From: Thiosymbion sp942492625
GTDB lineage: Bacteria; Pseudomonadota; Gammaproteobacteria; Chromatiales; Chromatiaceae
NCBI GenBank assembly: GCA_942492625.1
Contig: CALOFM010000019.1
Span: 124,001-188,000 of the forward strand
Direction of reading: 5' to 3'
DNA: 64,000 nucleotides
Part shown: positions 8,508 to 17,482 of the stretch, piece by piece
Numbering within the stretch: the first letter of the stretch is position 1
Layout of the letters: each line of letters begins with the position of its first letter
The notes under the pieces: model-generated
The model's database searches: none
Seen by the model: the letters and a program-made list of their open reading frames with translations, nothing else
What the model was told of the DNA's origin: nothing
Translations under genes and position numbers: made by a program

Positions 8508-9227
8508 CTAACCGCCGCGGGCCTTGCGCTCCGCCTCCATTGCGCCAGCCGTATCCCCCGCGGACCGCCGAGCGGCGGCAATGATACCCCAGTTGCTCTG
8601 CTTGAGGGAGGGCTGATCCTTGGCCAGGGCATTGGAGCGGGAGGCGAGGTTGCCGGCCTGCGAATGCAGACCTTGCTCCATGCGAACGCTCGCCAGGCGG
8701 TTCCACAAATAGGCCTGCTCGGACGTCTCTTGGGGCTGGATGCGCAGGGCACGCTCCAGGGTCGCAGCGGCTCCCACGTAATCCCCCGCCTTACGCTGCT
8801 GCTCCGCGTGCCTGGCCAGCACGTCGGCCGCGGGCATCAGCGTCGGGACCGTGGGAGCCGGCGGGGCATAGGCGACGACTTGCGGGGTCGGAGCAGGCGC
8901 CGAGGCTGGCACACTGCTCTCGGCGGGAGCGGATTCCGCGGCCCCGGTCATGGCACCTTCCGAAACCGGGGAGCCATTCGCCCCCAGCCCGCTCTCCGAC
9001 GGAACGCTCCCCTGGGCAGGCGCCGCGTCGGGTGCCGCCGAGGGCGGCCGATAGGCATAGACCTCCACCGAGTCGTCCGGCCGAGTCTGCGCCCCGGAGG
9101 TGCCCGGTTCCGAGGAAGCCGCAGGACTACCCCCCGTCACTATCGGTGCCGGCGGCTCGGTCCGCTGCTGGGAGGCACAGGCGGTTAAACCCGCCGCCAC
9201 CAGGACGATCGCAATTGCTCTTGTCAT
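8508..9227 (-). CDS. lpoP: TPR-containing outer-membrane lipoprotein, probable PBP1b activator (LpoP-like)
   Basis: 239 residues. The signal peptide MTRAIAIVLVAAGLTACAS ends in a lipobox (LTAC), so Cys17 should be lipidated. A long Pro/Ala/Ser/Glu-rich linker (about residues 20-130) could span the periplasm. The C-terminal 105 residues form tetratricopeptide-like helices (HAEQQRKAGDYVGAAATLERAL, then AYLWNRLASVRMEQG, ending AGAMEAERKARGG). Its ATG overlaps the mrcB stop by one base (TGATG). A lipoprotein with a TPR domain encoded next to PBP1b is the arrangement of LpoP in Pseudomonas aeruginosa, which stimulates PBP1b. The symbol rests on context and architecture, not alignment. Confidence 0.78.
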   Translation of the reverse strand: MTRAIAIVLVAAGLTACASQQRTEPPAPIVTGGSPAASSEPGTSGAQTRPDDSVEVYAYRPPSAAPDAAPAQGSVPSESGLGANGSPVSEGAMTGAAESAPAESSVPASAPAPTPQVVAYAPPAPTVPTLMPAADVLARHAEQQRKAGDYVGAAATLERALRIQPQETSEQAYLWNRLASVRMEQGLHSQAGNLASRSNALAKDQPSLKQSNWGIIAAARRSAGDTAGAMEAERKARGG

Positions 9228-11626
9228 CAGTTACCCCAAAAACTACGCATGAACTCGCCGAGCGTGCTGCGCTGTGTCCCCGGCTTTTCCTTAGCGGATA
9301 CCTGAGCGCCCTCTTGCCCCCGCTTCGGCGCCGCACCACAAGAAGAAGTCGCTGTCGGCACGCCCTCCGCCGCAAAGGGTAAGGTCATCGCGCGCCGGCA
9401 ACCATCGCCCGCAAGCAGTCCGTCGCCGGGATCAACCCGGACCTCCTCCACCCCGTCGGGCGTAAACTCGGACAACGGCTGATTCTCGACGGATGTCATG
9501 ATATCACCCCAGATCTTCAAGGCCCCGCTCGCCCCGGTCAGCTTCGTGGGCTTGTTGTCATCCCGTCCGACCCAGACCACCGTGACCTTGTCACCACTGA
9601 ATCCGGCGAACCAGCTGTCACGCAATCCGTTGGTCGTGCCCGTCTTACCGGCCAGGGTGAGACCCTCGGGGAGACGTTTCTTCAGCGACACCGCCGTCCC
9701 CTGCTGGACCACCTGCTGCATCGCCCAGGTCGTCAGATACACGGCGGATGCGTCCGCCGCCGGCTCCACCGCCAGCGGATAGCGGTTCAAGGGCCGTCCG
9801 GAGGCATCCAGCACCTCACGGATCGCACGCAGCGGGGCGCGAAAGCCGCCCGCGCCCAAGGTCTGGTAAATCTGCGCCACCTCGATCGGGGTCAGGGAGA
9901 CCGAACCCAGCAGCATCGCCGGCACGGCATCTACCGCCCGCCGCACGCCCAGGTGTTCCAGGGTCTCCACGACCTGGTCCACGCCCAGTTCCAGACCCAG
10001 ATTCACCGTCGCCAGGTTGTAGGACTTGGCCAGCGCCTTGTAGAGGGGTACCAGTCCGTGGGTCTTGCGGTCGTAATTGTGGGGCTGCCACAGCTTCCCG
10101 TCGCCGGTACGCAAGCTCACGGGGCTATCGGTGAGCATGGTAGCCAGATTGTAGTGCGCCGGGTCCGACAGAGCCGTGAGGTAGATGACCGGCTTGATGA
10201 GCGAGCCGATAGGACGCACCGCCTCCAAGGCGCGGTTGAACCCGGCATAGGCGGGATCACTCCCGCCCACCAGCGCCAACACCTCCCCCTGGGCGGCGGA
10301 AGTCACCACGGCCGCGGACTCCAGGGTTCCCTCCTTGAACCCCCGCGAGCGCTCCAGCTCAGGGATCCGTGTGGTTACCGCCTCCTCGGCGGCCGCCTGG
10401 ACCAGGGGGTCCAGCGTGGTAAAGACGAACAGCCCCTCGGACTGCAAGTCCTCTTCCCGATAGTCCCGTTGAAGCTGGCGGCGTACCAGCTGGAGAAAGG
10501 CGGGATAGGCCCCGGACGGTCTACCGCCCTTGGTGCTGACACCCAGAGGTGCAGCCTTGGCGGCCGCGGCCTTCTCCGCACCGATCAGGCCCTGCTCATG
10601 GAGCGTATCAATGACTAGATTACGGCGCGCCTCGGCACGTTCCGGGTGGCGCCGCGGATCATAGTAGGAGGGCCCCTTGATGAGGGCCACGAGCAAGGCG
10701 GTTTCGGCGATACCCAGCTCTTGAAGCGGGCGGTTGAAATAGAAACGGCTCGCTAGCCCGAAGCCGTGGATGGCCCGGCTGCCGTCCTGGCCGAGAAAGA
10801 TCTCGTTGACGTAGGCCTCCAGGATTTCCTCTTTGCTGTAATGCAGCTCGAGCAGGAAGGCCATAAAGGCCTCGTTGATCTTGCGCGTCAGGGTGCGCTC
10901 GTCGGTCAAATAGAAGTTCTTGACCAGCTGCTGGGTCAGGGTGCTGCCGCCCTGGACCACCCCGCCCGCCCGCAGGTTGCGCCACATGGCGCGGGTGATG
11001 GCCGAGGGATCGACACCCCAATGGTCGTCGAAATCCCTGTCCTCGACCGCGAGCAACGTGGCCTCCGTCAGCCGCGGCAGGTCCTGGCCGCGGATGAGGA
11101 CGCGGTCCTCGTTGTGGGTGGGGTAGATGCTGGCGACAAGCACCGCATCGAGGCGCACCAGCGCCGTGTCGGCACCACCGGTGGCGTCTCTGAGCTGCGA
11201 CACCTGGCCGTTCTCGATCCGAATGTCCAAGACCCGCTCGGGCTCCGAGCCGTCCCAAAACCGAAAAGGCCGGGTATGCACGACGAACCGGCCACCGCTG
11301 CGGGCGTAGGTGCCGGCGCTGGACGGATTCTTCACGGGGCGGTACTTGAGGCGCTCGAGCTCGCCCTGCAGCGCCTCAACGCTCAACGGACGGCCGGCGT
11401 AGAGCTCCAGGGGCCGCGCGAAGACCCGCGCCGGCAAGGCCCAGCGTTTGCCCTCGAACTTCTCGCGGACGGTTCCGTCGAGATAAACGGCGTACAGAAC
11501 GCCGGCGAGCCCGCCGGCCAGGACCAGCAGCAGCGCCCAGCGTCCGATGCTCTTCAGTAGGCCGAGCTGTTTGCTCCGGCCCTTGCTGCGCATGGCCAGG
11601 GCACCAGTCTTGTCAGGTCGGGACAC
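9227..11626 (-). CDS. mrcB: Bifunctional penicillin-binding protein 1B
   Basis: 799-residue class A PBP, polymerising and cross-linking peptidoglycan from the inner membrane. One transmembrane helix spans about 28-48, followed by a UB2H-like regulatory domain (about 70-155). The GT51 glycosyltransferase has EDRDF with catalytic Glu195, GGSTLTQQLVKN (227-238) and EAYVNEIFLGQ. The transpeptidase has SLIK (Ser475), SYN (535-537) and KTGTT (661-665). The start is ambiguous: GTG at 11626 or ATG at 11593, neither with a strong ribosome site. The presence of UB2H plus an adjacent TPR lipoprotein suggests the usual outer-membrane lipoprotein activation. Confidence 0.95.
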   Translation of the reverse strand: MSRPDKTGALAMRSKGRSKQLGLLKSIGRWALLLVLAGGLAGVLYAVYLDGTVREKFEGKRWALPARVFARPLELYAGRPLSVEALQGELERLKYRPVKNPSSAGTYARSGGRFVVHTRPFRFWDGSEPERVLDIRIENGQVSQLRDATGGADTALVRLDAVLVASIYPTHNEDRVLIRGQDLPRLTEATLLAVEDRDFDDHWGVDPSAITRAMWRNLRAGGVVQGGSTLTQQLVKNFYLTDERTLTRKINEAFMAFLLELHYSKEEILEAYVNEIFLGQDGSRAIHGFGLASRFYFNRPLQELGIAETALLVALIKGPSYYDPRRHPERAEARRNLVIDTLHEQGLIGAEKAAAAKAAPLGVSTKGGRPSGAYPAFLQLVRRQLQRDYREEDLQSEGLFVFTTLDPLVQAAAEEAVTTRIPELERSRGFKEGTLESAAVVTSAAQGEVLALVGGSDPAYAGFNRALEAVRPIGSLIKPVIYLTALSDPAHYNLATMLTDSPVSLRTGDGKLWQPHNYDRKTHGLVPLYKALAKSYNLATVNLGLELGVDQVVETLEHLGVRRAVDAVPAMLLGSVSLTPIEVAQIYQTLGAGGFRAPLRAIREVLDASGRPLNRYPLAVEPAADASAVYLTTWAMQQVVQQGTAVSLKKRLPEGLTLAGKTGTTNGLRDSWFAGFSGDKVTVVWVGRDDNKPTKLTGASGALKIWGDIMTSVENQPLSEFTPDGVEEVRVDPGDGLLAGDGCRRAMTLPFAAEGVPTATSSCGAAPKRGQEGAQVSAKEKPGTQRSTLGEFMRSFWGN

Positions 11627-11813
11627 GGCTCAGCGGCGGCCTCCCATCCGAGTGAACAGACGCCCCAAGCGGCGCGTCCTGGAGAATGTTTGATGCATAC
11701 TTGGACAAGGGAGGTTGGGGAAACACCGCGAAGCCCCTCTTTGAAAGAGTAGGGGGTCGGGAGGATTTCAAAGGTGCTATGGTCCCATCTGCAGCCGCCG
11801 CATACAAGGCGCT

Positions 11814-12590
11814 TCAAGTCTTGATTCCCACCCCGCGTTCCAGCAGGCGGAGACTGAAAACCGTAAGCACGGCGATGAAGACCAGGATGATGGCGAAGGC
11901 GAGCCCCAAGGGAATGTCGCTGACTCCGAGCAACCCGTAACGGAAAGCGTTGATCATGTAGAGCACCGGATTGGCCAGGGACAGGTTCTGCCAGAAGACC
12001 GGCAGCAGCTCTATAGAATAGAAGACTCCCCCCAGGTAGGTCAGGGGCGTGAGCACGAAGGTGGGGATGATGGAGATATCGTCGAAGCTGTTGGCATAGA
12101 CCGCGTTGATGAATCCCCCCAGGGCGAACAGGATCGCCGTCAGCGTGAACACCAAAAAGGTCACACCGTAGCTTTGCACCTCGATGTCCGTAAAGTACAT
12201 GGCCACCAGGGTCACCGCCACCCCTACCACCAAGCCCCGTGCGACGCCGCCCGCGACAAAGCCGGCCAGAATCACCCAGTTGGGAACCGGGGCCACGAGA
12301 AACTCCTCCACGTAGCGGGAGAACTTGCTGGAATAGAAGGACGAGACCACATTGGCGTAGGCGTTGGTGATGACCGCCATCAACACCAGCCCGGGGACGA
12401 TGAAATCGATATAGTCGAAATCCCCCATGGGCCCGATGCGCGCGCCGATCAACCGGCCGAAGATCACGAAATAGAGGGCGGTGGTTATGGCCGACGGGAG
12501 CACCGTCTGCACCCAGATGCGCGAGAAGCGCAGTATCTCCTTGACCAGGATGGTGGAGAAGGCAACCCAGTAGCGCCCGTAACGGCTCAT
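11814..12590 (-). CDS. ABC-2 type transporter permease (YadH-like)
   Basis: 258-residue inner-membrane permease with six hydrophobic stretches, for example TALYFVIFGRLIGA, IVPGLVLMAVITNAY, GLVVGVAVTLVAMYF and the final FAIILVFIAVLTVFSL. The central LTPLTYLGGVFYSI motif is typical of ABC-2 permeases of the YadH family. It partners the ATPase encoded immediately upstream, whose stop overlaps this start by 4 bp (ATGA). Substrate is unknown. Drug, lipid or polysaccharide export are the usual guesses for this class. Confidence 0.9.
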   Translation of the reverse strand: MSRYGRYWVAFSTILVKEILRFSRIWVQTVLPSAITTALYFVIFGRLIGARIGPMGDFDYIDFIVPGLVLMAVITNAYANVVSSFYSSKFSRYVEEFLVAPVPNWVILAGFVAGGVARGLVVGVAVTLVAMYFTDIEVQSYGVTFLVFTLTAILFALGGFINAVYANSFDDISIIPTFVLTPLTYLGGVFYSIELLPVFWQNLSLANPVLYMINAFRYGLLGVSDIPLGLAFAIILVFIAVLTVFSLRLLERGVGIKT

Positions 12591-13522
12591 GCGGCCAGAT
12601 CCCCGCCGCCCTTGCCGGTCTCGACCATGTCCAGGAACAGCTGCTCGAGCCGGTTCTGCTTGTTGCGCAGGCTGATGACCTCGATGCCGTTGCGCGACAG
12701 GGCCTCGAACAGGCCGTTGATGCTGTTGTCCTTGCTCACTTCCACCTCCAGGGTGCAGTCATCCACATGCTCCAGCACGAAGCCGCCGAGCTGCGGCAGC
12801 TCCGCCAGGCGTCCCTTGAGATTGAGGACGAAGGTCTCGGTCTGCAGCCTGCCGAGCAGGGCCCGCATATCCACGCTCTCCGCAATCCGGCCGTCGTTGA
12901 TGATGGCGATGTTACGGCACAGGCTCTCTGCCTCCTCCAGGTAGTGGGTGGTGAGTATGATGGTGGTGCCGTTGGCGTTGAGCTCGCGCAGGAAGTTCCA
13001 CATGGAGCGCCGGATCTCGATGTCCACGCCCGCGGTGGGCTCGTCCAGGATCAGGAGCCTCGGCTCGTGCACCAGGGCGCGGGCAATCATGAGACGGCGT
13101 TTGAGCCCGCCGGAGAGCACGCGCATCTCCGAGTCCCTGCGGTCCCAGAGCTCGAGCTTACGCAGGTAGAATTCCGCCCTCTCCCGGGCCTCCCGCCGCG
13201 CGATGCCGTAGTAGCCGGCCTGGTTGAGCACCACCTCGATCACCGGGAGGAACAGGTTGAAGTTGAACTCCTGGGGCACCAGACCCAGGCAGGACTTCAC
13301 CGCCTCGGGCTCCCGGTCCAGGTCCCGGCCGAAGACCTCCACCTGTCCGCCGGTCTTGTTGACCAGGGAGGTGACGATGCCGATCAGGGTCGACTTTCCC
13401 GCACCGTTGGGACCGAGCAGGGCGAAGAAGTCGCCCTTCTCCACCCTGAGGTCTACGCCCTTGAGGGCCTCGTGGCCATTGCGGTAGACCTTCGTGAGAT
13501 TGCGTACGGCGAGTGCGGGCAT
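12587..13522 (-). CDS. ABC transporter ATP-binding protein (YadG-like)
   Basis: About 311-residue ATPase for the ABC-2 exporter encoded downstream. Walker A is GPNGAGKS, the Q-loop is VPQEFNF, the signature is LSGGLKRR and Walker B is LLILDEPTAGVD, with the switch His in LTTHYLEEA. The C-terminal extension (about residues 220-311) is the DUF4162-like regulatory region of such exporters. A GTG at 13534 gives four extra residues. The ATG at 13522 (MPALAVRNLTKVY) is preferred because the family usually starts there. Confidence 0.92.
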   Translation of the reverse strand: MPALAVRNLTKVYRNGHEALKGVDLRVEKGDFFALLGPNGAGKSTLIGIVTSLVNKTGGQVEVFGRDLDREPEAVKSCLGLVPQEFNFNLFLPVIEVVLNQAGYYGIARREARERAEFYLRKLELWDRRDSEMRVLSGGLKRRLMIARALVHEPRLLILDEPTAGVDIEIRRSMWNFLRELNANGTTIILTTHYLEEAESLCRNIAIINDGRIAESVDMRALLGRLQTETFVLNLKGRLAELPQLGGFVLEHVDDCTLEVEVSKDNSINGLFEALSRNGIEVISLRNKQNRLEQLFLDMVETGKGGGDLAA

Positions 13523-13925
13523 GGCGGTCAGCACGCCCGCCTGGAGCTCAAACCCGCTAACGTCGCCGAAGGCCCCCGACGAGCGCGCGCGCCAGTCCGC
13601 AAAGACGCAAAGAAGATACCTCCCGGGCTTTGCGTCCCGGCGCGAGAATTTTGCCCTTGGTATTGCGCAGGTCGTTTCATCGCTGATTTAGTGCATCGTT
13701 GCACGAGTAAGCCGCGGCGTCTCCTCGCAGCCGTCTCACCGGGCTGGACCCCGGGGGTCCAGTCGTCCAGGGAAGGCATGCTAGCGGCAAGCAGCATGAG
13801 CTCGGTCGACGGCGAAACAGCCGGATGAGGTTAGTACGAGGAGAGGTAACCTCGTTAAGCTACCGGCCCGACGTGAGATTTTCAACCAAGATTGCGGTAC
13901 CGACCCAGTCGGAGAATCAGAAACC
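13523..13925. other. Intergenic region with hairpins
   Basis: Divergent spacer between the ABC exporter and the TSUP permease gene. It holds a perfect 9-bp inverted repeat GACGCAAAG/CTTTGCGTC (13604-13612 and 13628-13636). It also holds a GGACCCC/GGGGTCC palindrome near 13745-13762. On the minus strand this lies within CTGGACGACTGGACCC, a 16-mer repeated on the plus strand near 16629. No gene or convincing promoter was found. Confidence 0.5.
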
Positions 13926-14684
13926 GTGGAAGCCCTCGACACCGCACTCATCCTTTTCCTCCTCTCCCTGCTCGCCGGCCTGGTGGACTCCATCGCCGGC
14001 GGCGGCGGGCTGATCTCCGTACCGGCCCTTCTCTGGGCGGGCCTGCCTCCCGTGGCCGCGTTGGCCACCAACAAGGCCCAAGCGGTGTTCGGCAGCTTCA
14101 CCGCCGCCGCCAACTTTATTCACAAGGGGGCGATCGACCTGCGCCGAGCAGCGTTCTCCGTAGCCTGCACCTTCGTCGGCGCCGCTGCGGGCGCCCTGCT
14201 GGTCCAGCACCTGGGCAGCGCCCTGCTGGCCAGGATCATCCCCCTGCTGCTGATCGGCTTCGCCCTGTACTTCATGCTCTCGCCGCGGGTCTCTGATCTG
14301 GACTCCCACCACCGCATCGGCGAGGGGGCGTTCGCCCTGACTGTCGGCACCGCGGTCGGCTTCTACGACGGCTTCTTCGGACCCGGTACAGGTACCTTCT
14401 TCGCCATGGCCTTCGTCGCCCTGCTCGGCTACAACCTGCGCCGGGCCACCGCCCACACCAAGCTGCTGAACTTCACCAGCAACCTGGCGGCCTTGCTCTT
14501 CTTCCTGCCTGGCGGACACGTCATCTGGAGCATCGGCTTGATCATGGGCGCAGGTCAGCTCATCGGCGCATGGATCGGCTCGCACCTGGTACTGCGCCAC
14601 GGCACCCGGCTGGTGCGGCCGGTTCTGGTCGCCGCCTCGCTGGCGGTATCGCTCAAGCTGCTCGCCGACCAGGTCGGCGCCTGA
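13926..14684 (+). CDS. TSUP family (TauE/SafE-like) membrane permease
   Basis: 252 residues with about eight hydrophobic segments and the internal two-fold repeat of the TSUP/TauE-SafE family. The first half carries LLAGLVDSIAGGGGLISVPAL and ATNKAQAVFGSF. The second half carries VGFYDGFFGPGTGTFF and ATAHTKLLNFTSN. The G(G)GGG and FGPGTG motifs are diagnostic, closest in style to E. coli YfcA. Family members export sulfite, sulfoacetate or other organosulfur anions, and the substrate here cannot be read from sequence. The start is a GTG at 13926. Confidence 0.9.
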   Translation: MEALDTALILFLLSLLAGLVDSIAGGGGLISVPALLWAGLPPVAALATNKAQAVFGSFTAAANFIHKGAIDLRRAAFSVACTFVGAAAGALLVQHLGSALLARIIPLLLIGFALYFMLSPRVSDLDSHHRIGEGAFALTVGTAVGFYDGFFGPGTGTFFAMAFVALLGYNLRRATAHTKLLNFTSNLAALLFFLPGGHVIWSIGLIMGAGQLIGAWIGSHLVLRHGTRLVRPVLVAASLAVSLKLLADQVGA

Positions 14685-14719
14685 GCCGGATTCAGGAACC
14701 GGGCCTCGTGCGATCCAGC

Positions 14720-15772
14720 TCAGCCCTTCTCCGACACGCCCGCCTCGTCGAAGGTCGCCATCCGGTTGTGCAGGTTACAAGCGAGACGCAGCAGCGGTAC
14801 GGCGACGGCCGCTCCGCTGGCCTCGCCGAGGCGCATGCCGAGATCGAGCAGCGGCTGCGCGCAGAGTGCCTGCATCACCAGCGCGTGTCCGGGCTCCGCG
14901 GAGACGTGAGAGAACAGCAGCCAATCCTCCAGGCCCGGACACAGCCGTGCCGCCGCCAGCGCGGCGACGCCGGAAATGAAGCCGTCGGCCAGGACCGGCA
15001 GGCGGTGTTGGGCGCAGGTGACGTAGGCGCCGGTCAGCGCGGCAATCTCCAATCCCCCCAGGCGGCGAAGCACCTCGAGGGGCTCGCCGATGTGCCCGTC
15101 ATGCGTCGCGAGCGCCTCGCGGATGACCGACACCTTGCGCGCCACTCCACCCGGGTCCAGCCCCGTACCCGGTCCCGTCAGCTCTCGGGGATCCGCCCCG
15201 AGCAGGGCGCAGGCGACGGCGGTAGCCGCGGTGGTGTTGCCAATGCCCATCTCACCGCCGATGAAGAGCTCGTCGCCGACCTCCAGGGCACGCTCGGCCG
15301 CCTGGCGGCCCACGTTCAGGGCGCAGGCCAGCTGACGCTCGTCCATGGCCGGCCCGGTCGACAAATCCGCCGTTCCCGGACCGAGCCACGCGTCGACCAC
15401 CCCGTCCGCTGCTGTCGGGCCGCTCAGCGTACCCAGGTCGATCACCTCCAGTTCGGCGCTGAGCTCCCGGGCAAGGATGCTGATGGCGGCTCCGCCACGG
15501 GCGAAGTTTTGGACCATCTGGGCGGTTACGGACTGCGGGAAGGCGGATACACCACGCGCCGCGACGCCGTGATCGGCGGCAAACACGGTTATCCTGACCC
15601 GGTCGGCGGCGGGGCATTCGATCCCCTGCATCGCGGCAAGACGCACCGCGAGATCCTCCAATCGCCCGAGGGATCCCGGAGGCTTGGTCAGCCTGGCCTG
15701 CCGCGCCAAGGCCTCGCGGCGCACCGAGTCATCGAGCCGCGCCGCCCGGATTTCGAGCCAATCCAATTTCAC
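14720..15772 (-). CDS. cobT: Nicotinate-nucleotide-dimethylbenzimidazole phosphoribosyltransferase
   Basis: 350 residues, near E. coli CobT (359). It makes alpha-ribazole phosphate, which activates the lower ligand in cobalamin assembly or salvage. Recognisable segments are LTKPPGSLGRLEDLAV, FAADHGVAARGVSAFPQSVT, MGIGNTTAATAVACALLG and the C-terminal FSHVSAEPGHA, where the glutamate corresponds to the catalytic base. It is divergent from the 6-phosphogluconolactonase gene with a 47-bp spacer. The B12 uptake operon lies 1 kb away, so the window clusters B12 salvage functions, although cobT itself shows no riboswitch. Confidence 0.95.
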   Translation of the reverse strand: MKLDWLEIRAARLDDSVRREALARQARLTKPPGSLGRLEDLAVRLAAMQGIECPAADRVRITVFAADHGVAARGVSAFPQSVTAQMVQNFARGGAAISILARELSAELEVIDLGTLSGPTAADGVVDAWLGPGTADLSTGPAMDERQLACALNVGRQAAERALEVGDELFIGGEMGIGNTTAATAVACALLGADPRELTGPGTGLDPGGVARKVSVIREALATHDGHIGEPLEVLRRLGGLEIAALTGAYVTCAQHRLPVLADGFISGVAALAAARLCPGLEDWLLFSHVSAEPGHALVMQALCAQPLLDLGMRLGEASGAAVAVPLLRLACNLHNRMATFDEAGVSEKG

Positions 15773-15819
15773 GATAAACCTCCTGCAATTTCGATCAATC
15801 GGGACGATACAATAGGCAC

Positions 15820-16503
15820 ATGAAACGTTCGACCCGATGGCATGTCTTCGAGGATGCGCCCTCCGTCGCCGAGGAGGGCGCCCTGCGGGCCCTCATGTCG
15901 GCCGAAGCTGCGATCACAGAGCGCGGCGCTTTCCGCATCCTGCTGGCCGGAGGACGCACCCCGCTAGCGATGTACCGGCTGCTGTCCGAGACCGCCGCCG
16001 ACTGGAGCCGCTGGCATATCTACTTCGGCGACGAACGCTGCCTGCCACCGGACGACGAGGACCGAAACAGCAGGGCCGCTGCGCGTGCCTGGCTCGACCA
16101 GGTTCCGATCCCCGCTGAGAACATCCACCCCATTCCCGCCGAGCTCGGGGCAGAGGCCGCAGCCATCGCCTACGCGCCTCTAATCCGCTCTGCCTTGCCC
16201 TTCGATCTGGTCATCCTGGGGATGGGGGAAGACGGCCATACCGCAAGCCTCTTCCCGGGAAAGGTGCACTCACAAGGGGCGCTTACCCATGCAATCCATG
16301 ATGCCCCCAAGCCCCCGCCAGACCGAGTCAGCCTGAGCACAGAGGCGCTGAGCAGCGCCCGGGAGATCCTGATCCTGGTGACCGGTTCTGCAAAACGGGA
16401 CGCCGTCTCCGCCTGGAAGGCCGGCGAGCCACTGCCCGTGGCCACCGTCGGCGCAGACGTGGCGGTCGACGTCCTGATCGACCTGGATGCCAACCCGGCT
16501 TGA
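15820..16503 (+). CDS. pgl: 6-phosphogluconolactonase
   Basis: 227-residue DevB-type lactonase, hydrolysing 6-phosphogluconolactone in the oxidative pentose phosphate pathway. Family motifs are LAGGRTPLAMYRLL, WHIYFGDERCLPPDDEDRNS and LVILGMGEDGHTASLFPG, followed by VTGSAKRDAV near the C-terminus. No zwf neighbour is present. The start codon lies only 6 bp after a TACAAT element (15808-15813), so the mRNA may be short-leadered or leaderless. No good -35 accompanies it, so this is weak. Confidence 0.93.
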   Translation: MKRSTRWHVFEDAPSVAEEGALRALMSAEAAITERGAFRILLAGGRTPLAMYRLLSETAADWSRWHIYFGDERCLPPDDEDRNSRAAARAWLDQVPIPAENIHPIPAELGAEAAAIAYAPLIRSALPFDLVILGMGEDGHTASLFPGKVHSQGALTHAIHDAPKPPPDRVSLSTEALSSAREILILVTGSAKRDAVSAWKAGEPLPVATVGADVAVDVLIDLDANPA

Positions 16504-16705
16504 CTCACTAAGGCAAACCATGGACAGGGGACATGGCCTCCCGCGCGACGCCCTGGATACGTCCCTGGTTGCGCTTTGCTTTCCGTTTCGCAATCGATTT
16601 CACGGTGCAAACCGCGGCCTTGCCATCGCTGGACGACTGGACCCGGGGTCCCGCCCGGGACGACAGCCCGCAGGGCGGCGAGCCCCTGCCGGTGAAATGC
16701 CGGAG

Positions 16706-17482
16706 TTACAAGATACTCACCCGCGGCCTGCCCGTCGCCGGATTCCGGTCGACCTGGACCGGGCAATCGAACACCGCTTCCACGTTCTGGGCGGTAATCA
16801 CGTCGCGCGGATCGCCCATCTGATGTATGGATCCATCCTTGAGCAAGACAACCTTGTTGCAATGCCGGGCCACCAGATCGATGTCGTGAGAGACCAGGAC
16901 GACGCCCAGATTCTTCTCGGTGCTCAAGCGGTGGATCAGGCGGAAGATCTCCCGCTTGAACTTCAGGTCCAGAAAGGACGTCGGCTCGTCCATCAGGATC
17001 ACTTGAGGCTCTTGGGCCAAGGCGCGTGCAATCAGCACCCGTTGTCTCTCGCCGCCAGACAGCTCGTGGATGGAGCGTTCTGCGAATCCGAGGCAAGCCG
17101 TCGCCTGTAGGGCGTCCCGAACGACTTCCATGTCCTGCGTGCCCTCGAACTGCAGCCGCCCGAGGTGCGGGTAGCGGCCCATTAACGCGACCTGCAGCAC
17201 GGAGAAGTCGAACCGGAAGTGTTGCTCCTGCGACACCATGGCGATCCGCTTGGCGATCAGGTTCCGCGAAATGCTGGCGATGGGGACACCTTCGATCCGC
17301 ACTTGCCCGGTATTCGGCGCCAGAATGCCGTCCATCAGGTTCAAAAGGGTACTCTTGCCCGAGCCGTTCGGACCCAGGATCCCGAGCACCTCCCCCCGCG
17401 GGACCTGGAGGTCGACATCGGCCAGAACGGTATGCCGGCCGTAACCGAAACCCACCCCCTCCAGGCTCAGGATCGGCTCCAT
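16706..17482 (-). CDS. btuD: Cobalamin ABC transporter ATP-binding protein
   Basis: 258-residue FepC/BtuD-type ATPase. Walker A GPNGSGKS, the signature LSGGERQR, Walker B VILMDEPTSFLD and the switch region VSHDIDLVARH are all in place. It is the last gene of the operon btuB-btuF-btuC-btuD and overlaps the permease gene by 16 bp. The upstream cobalamin riboswitch makes B12 the likely cargo, whereas the protein alone could equally serve iron-siderophores. The C-terminal 40 residues (PVQVDRNPATGRP) form the usual short extension. Confidence 0.88.
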   Translation of the reverse strand: MEPILSLEGVGFGYGRHTVLADVDLQVPRGEVLGILGPNGSGKSTLLNLMDGILAPNTGQVRIEGVPIASISRNLIAKRIAMVSQEQHFRFDFSVLQVALMGRYPHLGRLQFEGTQDMEVVRDALQATACLGFAERSIHELSGGERQRVLIARALAQEPQVILMDEPTSFLDLKFKREIFRLIHRLSTEKNLGVVLVSHDIDLVARHCNKVVLLKDGSIHQMGDPRDVITAQNVEAVFDCPVQVDRNPATGRPRVSIL

